From positions 56,508 through 120,507 of the forward strand of contig JAQWWH010000060.1 of the NCBI GenBank assembly GCA_029255105.1: a stretch of 64,000 nucleotides of DNA, written 5' to 3'. The notes under the pieces are model-generated. The model was given only the letters and a program-made list of their open reading frames with translations, did not search any database and had not been told where the DNA came from. A program made the position numbers and the translations under genes. The stretch is from Flavimaricola sp. (lineage in GTDB: Bacteria > Pseudomonadota > Alphaproteobacteria > Rhodobacterales > Rhodobacteraceae). Within the stretch, counting starts at the first letter, position 1; each line of letters starts with the position of its first letter. This document shows positions 24,828 to 32,540 of the stretch, one piece after another.

Positions 24828-25838
24828 ATGTACACCTTTGGTGACCCCAGTGTCTGGCTACCCTTTGTCTTTGCGGGCCTGATGGGCGTGTCGATCCTTA
24901 TCTACGTTGTTCTGGACGGGTTCGACCTTGGGGTGGGGGTCCTCTTTCCCTTTGCCACAGACGCGGAAAAGGACAAGATGGTCGCCTCCATCGGTCCGTT
25001 CTGGGATGCGAACGAGACCTGGCTCGTGCTGGCGGTCGGTTTGCTTCTTGTGGCGTTCCCACAGGCGCACGGTGCGATCCTGACCGCCCTATACCTGCCG
25101 GTTGCGATCATGCTTATCGGCCTGATCCTGCGGGGCGTGGCGTTCGAGTTTCGGGCAAAGGCCCCAGCCCCCTACAAGCGGGCGTGGAACAACGCCTTCT
25201 TCGCAGGCTCTTTGATGACCTCCCTGTCGCAGGGGTTCATGCTGGGCATGTACGTCATGGGGCTGGAGTGGACTTTGCCCCACGTCGGATTTGCCCTGCT
25301 GACGGCCGTCTTCCTCACGGTGGGCTACAGTTTCATCGGGGCGACCTGGGTGATCCACAAGACCGAAAAGGTCCTCCAGCTCAAGGCGATCGACTGGGCC
25401 AAGGGCGGGATCTGGGGGCTGGTTCTGGGGATTGGGGCAATCTCTGCGGCGACGCCTCTGGTCAGCGACCGGATCTTCGACAAGTGGTTCTCTTGGCCCG
25501 AGGCGTTGTGGCTGTCCCCCTTGCCGATCCTGTCGGGCGTGCTGGTCGTGTCGCTTTGGGTGATGCTACGCCGGATGCCCTTTGCCGCCGACGGTTTTTC
25601 CTGGCTGCCCTTTGCTGCAGCGACCACCCTTTGGGCCATGGCCTTTGGCGGCATGGCCTATAGCTTTTATCCCTACGTCGTCCCGGAAAAGCTCACCATC
25701 TATGAGGCCGCAAGCGCGCCGGAAAGCCTGTTCATCATCCTTTTGGGAACGCTGGTCGTGCTGCCCACAATCCTGGCCTATACCGTTCTGTCATATGTCA
25801 TTTTCAGGGGCAAAGCGACCGAGCTGCGCTACGACTAA
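24828..25838 (+). CDS. cioB: cyanide-insensitive quinol oxidase subunit II
   Basis: A 336-residue, eight-span CydB-family protein following cioA by four bases. VLDGFDLGVGVLFPFA at residue 30 and GPFWDANETWLVLAVG at about 55 are the hallmark subunit II motifs, and GMAYSFYPYVVPEKLT lies near the C terminus. It carries no heme by itself but is needed to assemble the heme-bearing subunit I. No CydX-like small ORF follows; the next element is a palindrome and a convergent kinase gene. Confidence 0.92.
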   Translation: MYTFGDPSVWLPFVFAGLMGVSILIYVVLDGFDLGVGVLFPFATDAEKDKMVASIGPFWDANETWLVLAVGLLLVAFPQAHGAILTALYLPVAIMLIGLILRGVAFEFRAKAPAPYKRAWNNAFFAGSLMTSLSQGFMLGMYVMGLEWTLPHVGFALLTAVFLTVGYSFIGATWVIHKTEKVLQLKAIDWAKGGIWGLVLGIGAISAATPLVSDRIFDKWFSWPEALWLSPLPILSGVLVVSLWVMLRRMPFAADGFSWLPFAAATTLWAMAFGGMAYSFYPYVVPEKLTIYEAASAPESLFIILLGTLVVLPTILAYTVLSYVIFRGKATELRYD

Positions 25839-25839
25839 A

Positions 25840-25865
25840 GTAAGGTGGGTCATGACCCACCTTAC
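25840..25865. terminator. 26-bp perfect palindrome, GTAAGGTGGGTCA half-site, copy 1
   Basis: A perfect inverted repeat of GTAAGGTGGGTCA with no central spacer lies between the convergent ends of cioB and the FGGY kinase gene. It could fold into a hairpin on either strand and act as a bidirectional terminator, although T-runs are short. Two relatives occur at 28359 and 61099, so it is also a dispersed repeat. Confidence 0.6.
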
Positions 25866-25867
25866 GT

Positions 25868-27328
25868 TCAGGCAAGTGCTGCGTTGATTGGTTTAAGCTG
25901 CTGATAGAGCTCCTGCCAAAGAGCAAATCGCCGGTCGGCCACCGCCGCCCCTGCCGGGTCGGGAAGAAACGCCCGGTCGCTTGGCACAAGGTCGGCCGTC
26001 GCATTGGCAAGGTCTGCCATCAGACCGGCGCCGACCCCTGCGATGACCATGGCCCCGACAGCGCCTGCATCGCGTGCCTGCATCCTCTCGAACGGACGGC
26101 CAAGGACGTCCGCCCGGATCTGGCACCACGCGTCCGAAGAGGTCCCGCCACCACCGCCCCGAACGGTGCTGGCCCGCCGTCCGCCTGCCCGCTCCAACGC
26201 TTCAAGCGCGAGCCGGGCGGAAAAGGCGACCCCTTCCATCACCGCAGCAATCATATCCACCGGACCGTGCGCCGAGCTTAGCCCGGCAAAGGCCCCTCGC
26301 GCCTGAGCGTTCCACAGCGGCGCCCGCTCTCCTGCAAGGTGAGGCAGGAATAAGGGGCTGGTGCGGGTGATCCGGTGTCCCTCCACCCGCGCTGCCAAAT
26401 CGGGCGCGGCCTGTCCCATCAGGCCGCCCAGCCATTCAAGTGAGGCCCCACCAGCCTGTGTCGGTCCGGCATGCAAGGTTATCCCGGCCCATGGCGGAAA
26501 GGTGATGACCCCGGGCTCAGGGTGATGATCGGCGGAAATCAGGCCGAGTACTTCCGATGTCCCGGACAGGTTCATCGCCTCGCCATTCCGCGCCACCCCG
26601 GTCCCGAACATCGACGCCCAGGCATCCATCGTACCCCGGACAACAGGTACGCCGGCAAAGGCCCCTGCGAGGACGGTCCCGGCCACGGACCTAGGGTCTT
26701 GCAGAGGCGGCAACAATTCATGGGACCGGGGGAGGAGGTCAAGGATCGGCCCCGCGTAGGTCAGATCCGTCCCCACCATCCCGACAGAGGCAAGGGCATC
26801 CGCTCCGACCGTCCCGGTCAGACGGGCAATAACCCAATCCTTGGGGGCAAACACATGGCGCGTCCTTGCCGAGGTCTGCGGTTCCGCCTCGGCAACCCAG
26901 GCCATGCGTGACAGGGCGTGGCTGGCGTCGATGGGGATCGGGGCGCCAAGGGCCCTTGTCTTTGCCTCCTCCGATATGCGCCCGTCCAGCGTCGCACCAG
27001 CCTCTGCCGCCCGAACGTCCTGCCAGACGATGGCCGGGCGGAGGGGGCGATGGTCGGCATCGCAGAAGACATGGGTGTTGACCTGGCTGGTGATCCCGAT
27101 GGCCGCGACAGGCCGCCCGAGGGCCGCGAATTGGGTCAGAGCGGCATCGACATGAAACCACCATTCGGACGGGTCCTGTTCGACCCGGCCCGCCTCCGAC
27201 CGGGTCGTCGCGTAGGGGGCGGCATAGTCGGCGAGACGCCGGCCACTGGCATCCGACATCACAGCCTTGACCGCCGTCGTGCCGACGTCGATGCCGATCA
27301 AGGCGGTGGCTTCAGCCTCTTGGACCAT
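25868..27328 (-). CDS. FGGY-family carbohydrate kinase
   Basis: A 486-residue ASKHA-fold sugar kinase. LIGIDVGTTAVKAVMSDASG is the first phosphate motif, and the GITSQVNTHVF and PAIVWQDVRA segments belong to the sugar-binding N-terminal domain. MDAWASMFGTG and VRGGGGGTSSDAW are the C-terminal nucleotide motifs. The sequence is in the xylulokinase-like part of the family but does not show enough to name the sugar; pentulose, erythritol or another polyol are possible. GGGAGA precedes the ATG. It is divergent from the sugar ABC genes with 102 bp between, so the two probably share regulation and substrate. Confidence 0.82.
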   Translation of the reverse strand: MVQEAEATALIGIDVGTTAVKAVMSDASGRRLADYAAPYATTRSEAGRVEQDPSEWWFHVDAALTQFAALGRPVAAIGITSQVNTHVFCDADHRPLRPAIVWQDVRAAEAGATLDGRISEEAKTRALGAPIPIDASHALSRMAWVAEAEPQTSARTRHVFAPKDWVIARLTGTVGADALASVGMVGTDLTYAGPILDLLPRSHELLPPLQDPRSVAGTVLAGAFAGVPVVRGTMDAWASMFGTGVARNGEAMNLSGTSEVLGLISADHHPEPGVITFPPWAGITLHAGPTQAGGASLEWLGGLMGQAAPDLAARVEGHRITRTSPLFLPHLAGERAPLWNAQARGAFAGLSSAHGPVDMIAAVMEGVAFSARLALEALERAGGRRASTVRGGGGGTSSDAWCQIRADVLGRPFERMQARDAGAVGAMVIAGVGAGLMADLANATADLVPSDRAFLPDPAGAAVADRRFALWQELYQQLKPINAALA

Positions 27329-27430
27329 CGGAAATCTCCCTCTGCGTCGTCCGGCACTGGACAGGTGCAGACTGGCCTGCCATTCCTGTCACCTGCAAGT
27401 CCATTTGATTGACCTCGGGAGGGTCGTTTC

Positions 27431-28351
27431 ATGTCCACCAAGCCATATCGCACCGCAATTGCCGCCTCTGTCCTGACCCTGTTCGCCTCTGGCGCACTGG
27501 CCGAAACCGTGGCCGTCATCACCCCCTACCTCGCCCAACCTGGCACCCAGTTCTACGTCGAGGCCTTTGAGGGCCGGGCAGCCGAACTTGGCTGGGACGT
27601 CAATGTCATCGACACCGGCGGCGATGTGGCCGCCGTCATCAGCCGGATCGAGGATGTGGTGACCCAAGGCGTGGACGCCATCGTCATCAACGTCGATCCC
27701 GCCCAGGTCGGCGCAGGCCTTCAGGCGGCGGCTGATGCAGGCGTGCCTGTTGTCGGCATGGACGCAGGCAGCGATCCGCTGCTGGTCGCCAACGTCACCT
27801 CCAACGGTTATGCGATGGCCGTGGAAACCTCGGTCTATGTGGCAAACCGGATTGGGGGGGCCGGCAATGTGGTCATGTTCACCTTCGACCCCTTCCCCCC
27901 GGTGCAGGTGCGCGGCGTGATCGCGGATGCGGTCTTTGCCAACTACCCTGACATCACCGTCCTTGACCGGATCACCCCGGACGTCAGCGACGGCGGCATC
28001 GCCGACAGCCGCGCCCAGATGGAGGCCATCCTGGCCGCCAATCCTGAGGCTGGCAGCATCTCGGCCGTTTGGGCAGCATGGGACCAACCGGCCCTTGGCG
28101 CCCTGCAGGCCATCGAGGCCGCTGGTCGTGAAGGGGAAGGCATTGTCATCACCGGCATCGACGCCAACCCCCAGGCCCGCGACGCCATCGCGCAGGGCGG
28201 CAACTTTGAGGCGTCCGTCGCTCAGGACTTTGCTGGCATCGGGGCAACCGCAGCCGACACTGTCGCCCGCATTCTGGCAGGCGAGGACATCGTGGCCTCG
28301 GTGATCTACGTGCCGACGGTCCTGATCACATCGGCGAATGTTACTGAGTAA
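27431..28351 (+). CDS. periplasmic sugar-binding protein of an ABC importer
   Basis: The 306-residue protein starts with a Sec signal (about residues 1-25, ending LFASGALAE) and continues as a pentose/hexose type I binding protein: GWDVNVIDTGGDVAAVISRIEDVV, AIVINVDPAQVGAGLQAA and VPVVGMDAGSD are typical of the RbsB/EryG group. No lipobox cysteine is present, so it should be soluble in the periplasm. GGGAGGG precedes the ATG. It delivers its ligand to the permease encoded two genes later. A 26-bp palindrome right after the stop probably sets its mRNA level apart from the rest of the operon. Confidence 0.88.
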   Translation: MSTKPYRTAIAASVLTLFASGALAETVAVITPYLAQPGTQFYVEAFEGRAAELGWDVNVIDTGGDVAAVISRIEDVVTQGVDAIVINVDPAQVGAGLQAAADAGVPVVGMDAGSDPLLVANVTSNGYAMAVETSVYVANRIGGAGNVVMFTFDPFPPVQVRGVIADAVFANYPDITVLDRITPDVSDGGIADSRAQMEAILAANPEAGSISAVWAAWDQPALGALQAIEAAGREGEGIVITGIDANPQARDAIAQGGNFEASVAQDFAGIGATAADTVARILAGEDIVASVIYVPTVLITSANVTE

Positions 28352-28358
28352 ACGAAAG

Positions 28359-28384
28359 GTAAGGTGGGTTTAAACCCACCTTAC
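28359..28384. terminator. 26-bp perfect palindrome, GTAAGGTGGGTTT half-site, copy 2
   Basis: This copy of the GTAAGGTGGGT palindrome family lies inside an operon, 7 bp after the binding-protein stop and 7 bp before the ATPase start. Hairpins in this place commonly protect the binding-protein mRNA or reduce read-through so that binding protein exceeds transporter. The palindrome leaves no obvious Shine-Dalgarno for the ATPase gene. Confidence 0.6.
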
Positions 28385-28391
28385 ACCTCCC

Positions 28392-29897
28392 ATGACCCTG
28401 TCCCTGCAATCTCTCAGCCGACGGTATGGCGCCGTCCTGGCCCTGAGCGAGGTGTCATTTGACATCCGGCCGGGAGAGGTGCAGGCGCTGATGGGCGAGA
28501 ACGGGGCAGGCAAATCGACGCTTATCCGCCTGTTGGCGGGGTTGGAGCGGCCCGATACCGGCCAGGTCCTGCGAAACGGCAAACCCATTGCCCTGGGCGG
28601 CCCTGCCGATGCGGAGGCCGCCGGCCTGCGCTTTATCCACCAAGAGCTGCATGTGGTTCCGGCCCTTTCGGTGGCCGAGAACATGCATCTGCACCATCCC
28701 TACCCCACCCGGGCCGGGCTGGTGCGCTGGGGCAAGCTGCGCGACACGGCCAAACGGGCGCTGGCCCGACTTGGGCTGACGCATATTGATCCAGACGCGC
28801 CCATGGCGCGGCTTAGCGCCAGTGACAGGATGCTTGTCCGCATCGCGGCCACCCTTATCACGGATGGCCCCTCCCCTTGGTTATACGTCATGGACGAACC
28901 CACCGCCGCCCTCACGGGGGCCGAGGCCGAGCGTTTGTTTGACGTGATTGGCGAACTGACCGCATCCGGGGCTGGTGTGCTTTATGTCTCGCACAGGATG
29001 GCAGAGGTCTTGCGGCTCGCCCGAACGGTGACAGTGCTGCGCGACGGTCGCCATGTGTCGACCCGCGCCATCGGCGACACGACAGAAAGCCAGATCATCG
29101 CCGATATGACAGGGCGGGACCTTTCGGCGGATGTGCCCGACCGGACCGTACCGATCGGAACGTCGCCCCTTTTGCAGGTGGCTGGCCTGACGACCGCTAC
29201 GCTGGGCCCGGTCCGCTTTGAACTGCGCCCCGGTGAGATCCTTGGCGTGGCCGGGTTGGCAGGTTCGGGTCGGGGGGCGCTGTTGCGCGCATTGATCGGG
29301 GCGAGCCCGCGCCGCGATGGCACGGTGACGATGGGCGGCACCTCCCTGACCCGGACCACCCCGCCGGAGGCCTGGTCGGCCGGGATCGCCTATGTCCCGC
29401 GCGAGCGCCGGTCAGAGGGGTTGATGATGCACCGCTCGATCCAGGAAAATGTTGCCCTGCCCCACCTTGGGCCGCTTGCCCGCGCCCGCGTCTTTCTGAA
29501 CCGAAAGGCCGAGGCGCGGATGGTGGCCAAACGCGGTGCCGAAGTCCGGCTAAAGTCTGCCGCCCCAAGCCAATCCTGCGATCACCTGTCGGGGGGCAAT
29601 CAGCAAAAGGTCCTGTTCGCCCGGGCGCTGGCAGGCTCTCCCAAGGTCTTGCTTCTGGATGAGCCGACGCGCGGCGTCGATGTGGGCGCCAAGCATGACA
29701 TCTATCGCCTGATCCGGTCGCTGGGGGATACGGGGATGGGGGTGATCCTTGCCTCGTCGGACCTGCCCGAGCTCTTGGGCCTGTCGGACCGTATCCTTGT
29801 CCTGCACGACGGCCAGCAGGCCCATCTGGTGGATAACACCGGACTGACCGAGGCCGACCTTCTGACCCTGTGCTACACAAAGGAAGCCGCTGCATGA
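28392..29897 (+). CDS. sugar ABC importer, double ATPase subunit
   Basis: A 501-residue RbsA/XylG-type protein with two nucleotide-binding domains. The first has Walker A GENGAGKST near residue 37 and Walker B YVMDEPTAAL near 165, but its ABC signature is degenerate (LSASDRM). The second has a degenerate Walker A GLAGSGRG near 285, an intact LSGGNQQK signature near 400 and Walker B LLLDEPTRGVDVG. This asymmetric pattern is normal for carbohydrate uptake transporter 2 ATPases. No clear ribosome site precedes the ATG because the palindrome ends 7 bp upstream. The stop overlaps the permease start. Confidence 0.9.
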   Translation: MTLSLQSLSRRYGAVLALSEVSFDIRPGEVQALMGENGAGKSTLIRLLAGLERPDTGQVLRNGKPIALGGPADAEAAGLRFIHQELHVVPALSVAENMHLHHPYPTRAGLVRWGKLRDTAKRALARLGLTHIDPDAPMARLSASDRMLVRIAATLITDGPSPWLYVMDEPTAALTGAEAERLFDVIGELTASGAGVLYVSHRMAEVLRLARTVTVLRDGRHVSTRAIGDTTESQIIADMTGRDLSADVPDRTVPIGTSPLLQVAGLTTATLGPVRFELRPGEILGVAGLAGSGRGALLRALIGASPRRDGTVTMGGTSLTRTTPPEAWSAGIAYVPRERRSEGLMMHRSIQENVALPHLGPLARARVFLNRKAEARMVAKRGAEVRLKSAAPSQSCDHLSGGNQQKVLFARALAGSPKVLLLDEPTRGVDVGAKHDIYRLIRSLGDTGMGVILASSDLPELLGLSDRILVLHDGQQAHLVDNTGLTEADLLTLCYTKEAAA

Positions 29898-30865
29898 GCG
29901 CCTTGTTCCGCCGCTTTGGCAGCCTGATCGGCATGGCCGCCATCGTCGTCTTCTTTGCCCTGGCATTGCCCGACACCTTCATGACGGCGCGCAACTGGCT
30001 TAACATCAGCCAGCAAATCTCGATGCTGGCCGTCGTCGCTGCAGTCATGACGGTGGTCATGGTCATGGGCGACTTTGACCTGTCGGTCGGGTCGATGGCG
30101 TCCCTCGCCGGGGTCGTTGCCGCGGTCCTGTTCGTGCAGGGCTGGTCGGTGCCTGCCGCCCTTGCCGCTGCCATAGGCGTGGGGCTGATCGGGGGGCTGT
30201 TCAACGGGGTCCTTGTCAGCGTGATCGGCATCCTGCCTTTCGTCGCGACCCTTGCCACTCTGACGGTCTATAGCGGGGCGGCCTTTCTGGTCAGCGATGG
30301 CAAGACCATCTTTGGGCGCGACATTCCTGCCACCTTCTCGGACTTTGCCCGCTCCGGGATGGCGCTTGGCGACATCGACGGACGACCGGCAATCTTTCCG
30401 GCCCTTAGCCTTGTTGCGCTGGCTGTCACGGCCATCGTCTGGGTCGTTCTGGAACAGACAAGCTACGGGCGCAGGCTATACGCTATCGGTGGCAACGCCG
30501 AAGCCGCGCGGCTGGCCGGCGTCCCCGTCACCGTCCTGCGCCTGTCCGCCTTTGCCTTTACCGGGGTCGGGGCAGCGATTGCCGGGCTGATGTATGCCAG
30601 CCGCGTCGCCTCGGCCAATCCGGTGCAGGGGGACGGGCTGATGCTGACGGCAATCGCCGCCGTCTTTCTGGGAATGACACTGACCGAGAATGGACAGCCC
30701 CGCGTTCTGGCAACTTTGGCTGGCGTCGTGGTGTTGGGCGTTTTGGACAACGGCCTGACCCAGATGTCGGTGGACAGCTACGTCCGCGAGGTGCTTGTTG
30801 GTGCCATCATCCTGATCGCGGTCAGCGCCAGCGCACTGGGGCGACGGGGCCTGTTTGGACGCTAG
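29894..30865 (+). CDS. sugar ABC importer, permease subunit
   Basis: Starting at ATG 29894 in the ATPase stop, the protein has 323 residues and about eight to ten spans of the RbsC/XylH family. MGDFDLSVGSMASLAGVV near residue 55 and RRLYAIGGNAEAARLAGVPV near 195, the EAA-like cytoplasmic contact loop, are characteristic. It forms the homodimeric membrane pore of the importer. The gene ends in TAG at 30863-30865, whose CTAG is shared with the convergent MmgE/PrpD stop, so the two operons overlap tail to tail. Confidence 0.9.
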   Translation: MSALFRRFGSLIGMAAIVVFFALALPDTFMTARNWLNISQQISMLAVVAAVMTVVMVMGDFDLSVGSMASLAGVVAAVLFVQGWSVPAALAAAIGVGLIGGLFNGVLVSVIGILPFVATLATLTVYSGAAFLVSDGKTIFGRDIPATFSDFARSGMALGDIDGRPAIFPALSLVALAVTAIVWVVLEQTSYGRRLYAIGGNAEAARLAGVPVTVLRLSAFAFTGVGAAIAGLMYASRVASANPVQGDGLMLTAIAAVFLGMTLTENGQPRVLATLAGVVVLGVLDNGLTQMSVDSYVREVLVGAIILIAVSASALGRRGLFGR

Positions 30866-32232
30866 GGTCCCGTCAGGACGGCGTCCAGAAGCTGGCCAAA
30901 CCCCTCTGCGTCAAGGCTGTCGAACTGGCCAGAAAGTTGGGCAAGCCGCCCGGCCCGTTCTGCCCCCAGCACAAGGTCTGCAAAGCCATGGAACTTGGCC
31001 AGGATCTCTGCATCGGACAAAGGCAGGTCAGTGTCACCGCGCGGCGTTCTGGGCGGCGCTGACAGTCGGCGACCCTCTTTTGTCAGGATGGTGACCGCCG
31101 CCCAACGCTTGCCCACGCTCATCGCTGTCAACTCAGGGTCGTCGATCAGGGTGGTCGCCTGGCTGACACGAAGCACCTCAGGGTCGTCCAGTATCGCCGG
31201 GGTCAGCTCTGCCGGGCCGATCCCACCGCGAACGATGACGAGGGCCACGGGGAAGGCGATGGAATAGGCGAATTCGTCCATGGTCCTTGGCGTATGCCCG
31301 GCTAGGCGAGTCGCGTTGTGAAAGGTCCGGATCTCGACCCCGGCCACGTCTTCGTGGTGCAGGTCATGCTCGATCATCAGATCCCGTGCCGCATCCAGCG
31401 AGGGGTGCGCCCAGCGGCAGCAGGGCCAGGGTTTGTAGTGGGTATGCTCTACCGTATGCCATGCGTCGCCCAGACCGGCCCAATAGGGCACGGCATCGGC
31501 GCCTTCGCAGGTAAGGGCGGGGGCACCGGTAAAGCCCGATGTCGCCAGATAGGCGGCGCTGACACCGGCAGGTGCGCCCCAACCGACCCCGTCGCGCAGC
31601 ATGGTCGGATGGTCGATACAGCGCATCATCTGACTTCGGGGACCGTGGTATTCGGCGATGCCAGCCGCATGTCGGATCTCGTCCTCTGTCGCGCCAAGCA
31701 TGCGGGCGACAGCGACTGCTACCCCGACCGCCGTCCATGCGCCCGAGGTGTGATAATCGGCACAGGTCGCATGCTGGACCTGACCGGCGCGGTAGCTGAC
31801 CTCGTACCCGATGGCCAGCCACAGGGCAAAGTCCTGCCCGGTGATCTGCCGGCCTTGCCCGCGCATCGCATCCGCGACCGCCAGAATGGCCGGGAACAGG
31901 GCCGACCCGGCATGACCCTTGTTGATCGAGGTTCCGTCATGGGCGTCGATACTGTCGACCGTGAAAGCCCCTGCCATCGCCGCCCCCGACGGGCTGACCA
32001 AACGCCCGTCCATGAGCATCCGGGCCGCCCCGGCCGTCCCAACCCCGAACAGGGCAACCGCCCCCTTGCGGGCGATGCCCGACATCTGGGTCGTGGCGCC
32101 AACCGCCGCGACGCCCATCGTGTCGATAAAGCTGCGTCGCAGTGTCGCCAAAAGCGACGGCGGCAGGTCCTCGTACCGTAGCCAGGCGGCAAAGCCCGCC
32201 ATATCAATGGGCAAGGCCAAAGGGGCGGTCAT
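30862..32232 (-). CDS. MmgE/PrpD-family protein
   Basis: A 456-residue member of the MmgE/PrpD fold, whose known members include 2-methylcitrate dehydratase and cis-aconitate decarboxylase. FIDTMGVAAVGA near residue 35, TVDSIDAHDGTSINKGHAGSALFP near 95 (the catalytic Asp/His region) and HTHYKPWPCCRWAHPSLDA near 265 are family landmarks. Substrate is unknown; the fold acts on carboxylic acids by eliminating water or CO2. It is the last gene of a coupled operon after glycerate 2-kinase and a Dabb protein, which suggests a hydroxy-acid pathway ending at glycerate. That pathway is inference. Confidence 0.82.
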   Translation of the reverse strand: MTAPLALPIDMAGFAAWLRYEDLPPSLLATLRRSFIDTMGVAAVGATTQMSGIARKGAVALFGVGTAGAARMLMDGRLVSPSGAAMAGAFTVDSIDAHDGTSINKGHAGSALFPAILAVADAMRGQGRQITGQDFALWLAIGYEVSYRAGQVQHATCADYHTSGAWTAVGVAVAVARMLGATEDEIRHAAGIAEYHGPRSQMMRCIDHPTMLRDGVGWGAPAGVSAAYLATSGFTGAPALTCEGADAVPYWAGLGDAWHTVEHTHYKPWPCCRWAHPSLDAARDLMIEHDLHHEDVAGVEIRTFHNATRLAGHTPRTMDEFAYSIAFPVALVIVRGGIGPAELTPAILDDPEVLRVSQATTLIDDPELTAMSVGKRWAAVTILTKEGRRLSAPPRTPRGDTDLPLSDAEILAKFHGFADLVLGAERAGRLAQLSGQFDSLDAEGFGQLLDAVLTGP

Positions 32233-32540
32233 GGGGTTTCGAGGTCAAAGACCATGATGCCGTCGCCACCCCCATCGCAGAGCGCGACAAGCCTGCCTCC
32301 GGCGGCCCTATGGGCGGGGTGGGCATCATAGGCGGCCAGCGCCGCCCGGTCCCGAAAGGTGGCAACGAAGCCCCAGGTGTAACCGGCACTCTTGTTCTGG
32401 TAGTCGCGATTGGGACCGTAGGCAAAGCTCTCAAAGCCATCGACAAGCGGCATGATGGCGGCCAACGCCTGAAACACGCTGTCCCGCTCTACCGGATCAG
32501 CCGAGGATGGGATGGCGCAGTAGACGCAGTGCTGGATCAT
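32229..32540 (-). CDS. Dabb (stress-responsive alpha/beta barrel) domain protein
   Basis: A 103-residue protein of the dimeric alpha-beta barrel fold: short N-terminal beta strand IQHCVYCAI, a central FESFAYGPNRDYQNKSAGYTWGFVATF and YDAHPAHRAAGGRLVALCDGG, which hold the typical Dabb histidine and the F/Y-rich core. Members act as small enzymes (for example cyclases or lactone isomerases) or have unknown roles. It overlaps both neighbours by ATGA on the minus strand, so it is made together with glycerate 2-kinase and the MmgE/PrpD protein and probably acts in the same pathway. Confidence 0.78.
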   Translation of the reverse strand: MIQHCVYCAIPSSADPVERDSVFQALAAIMPLVDGFESFAYGPNRDYQNKSAGYTWGFVATFRDRAALAAYDAHPAHRAAGGRLVALCDGGGDGIMVFDLETP

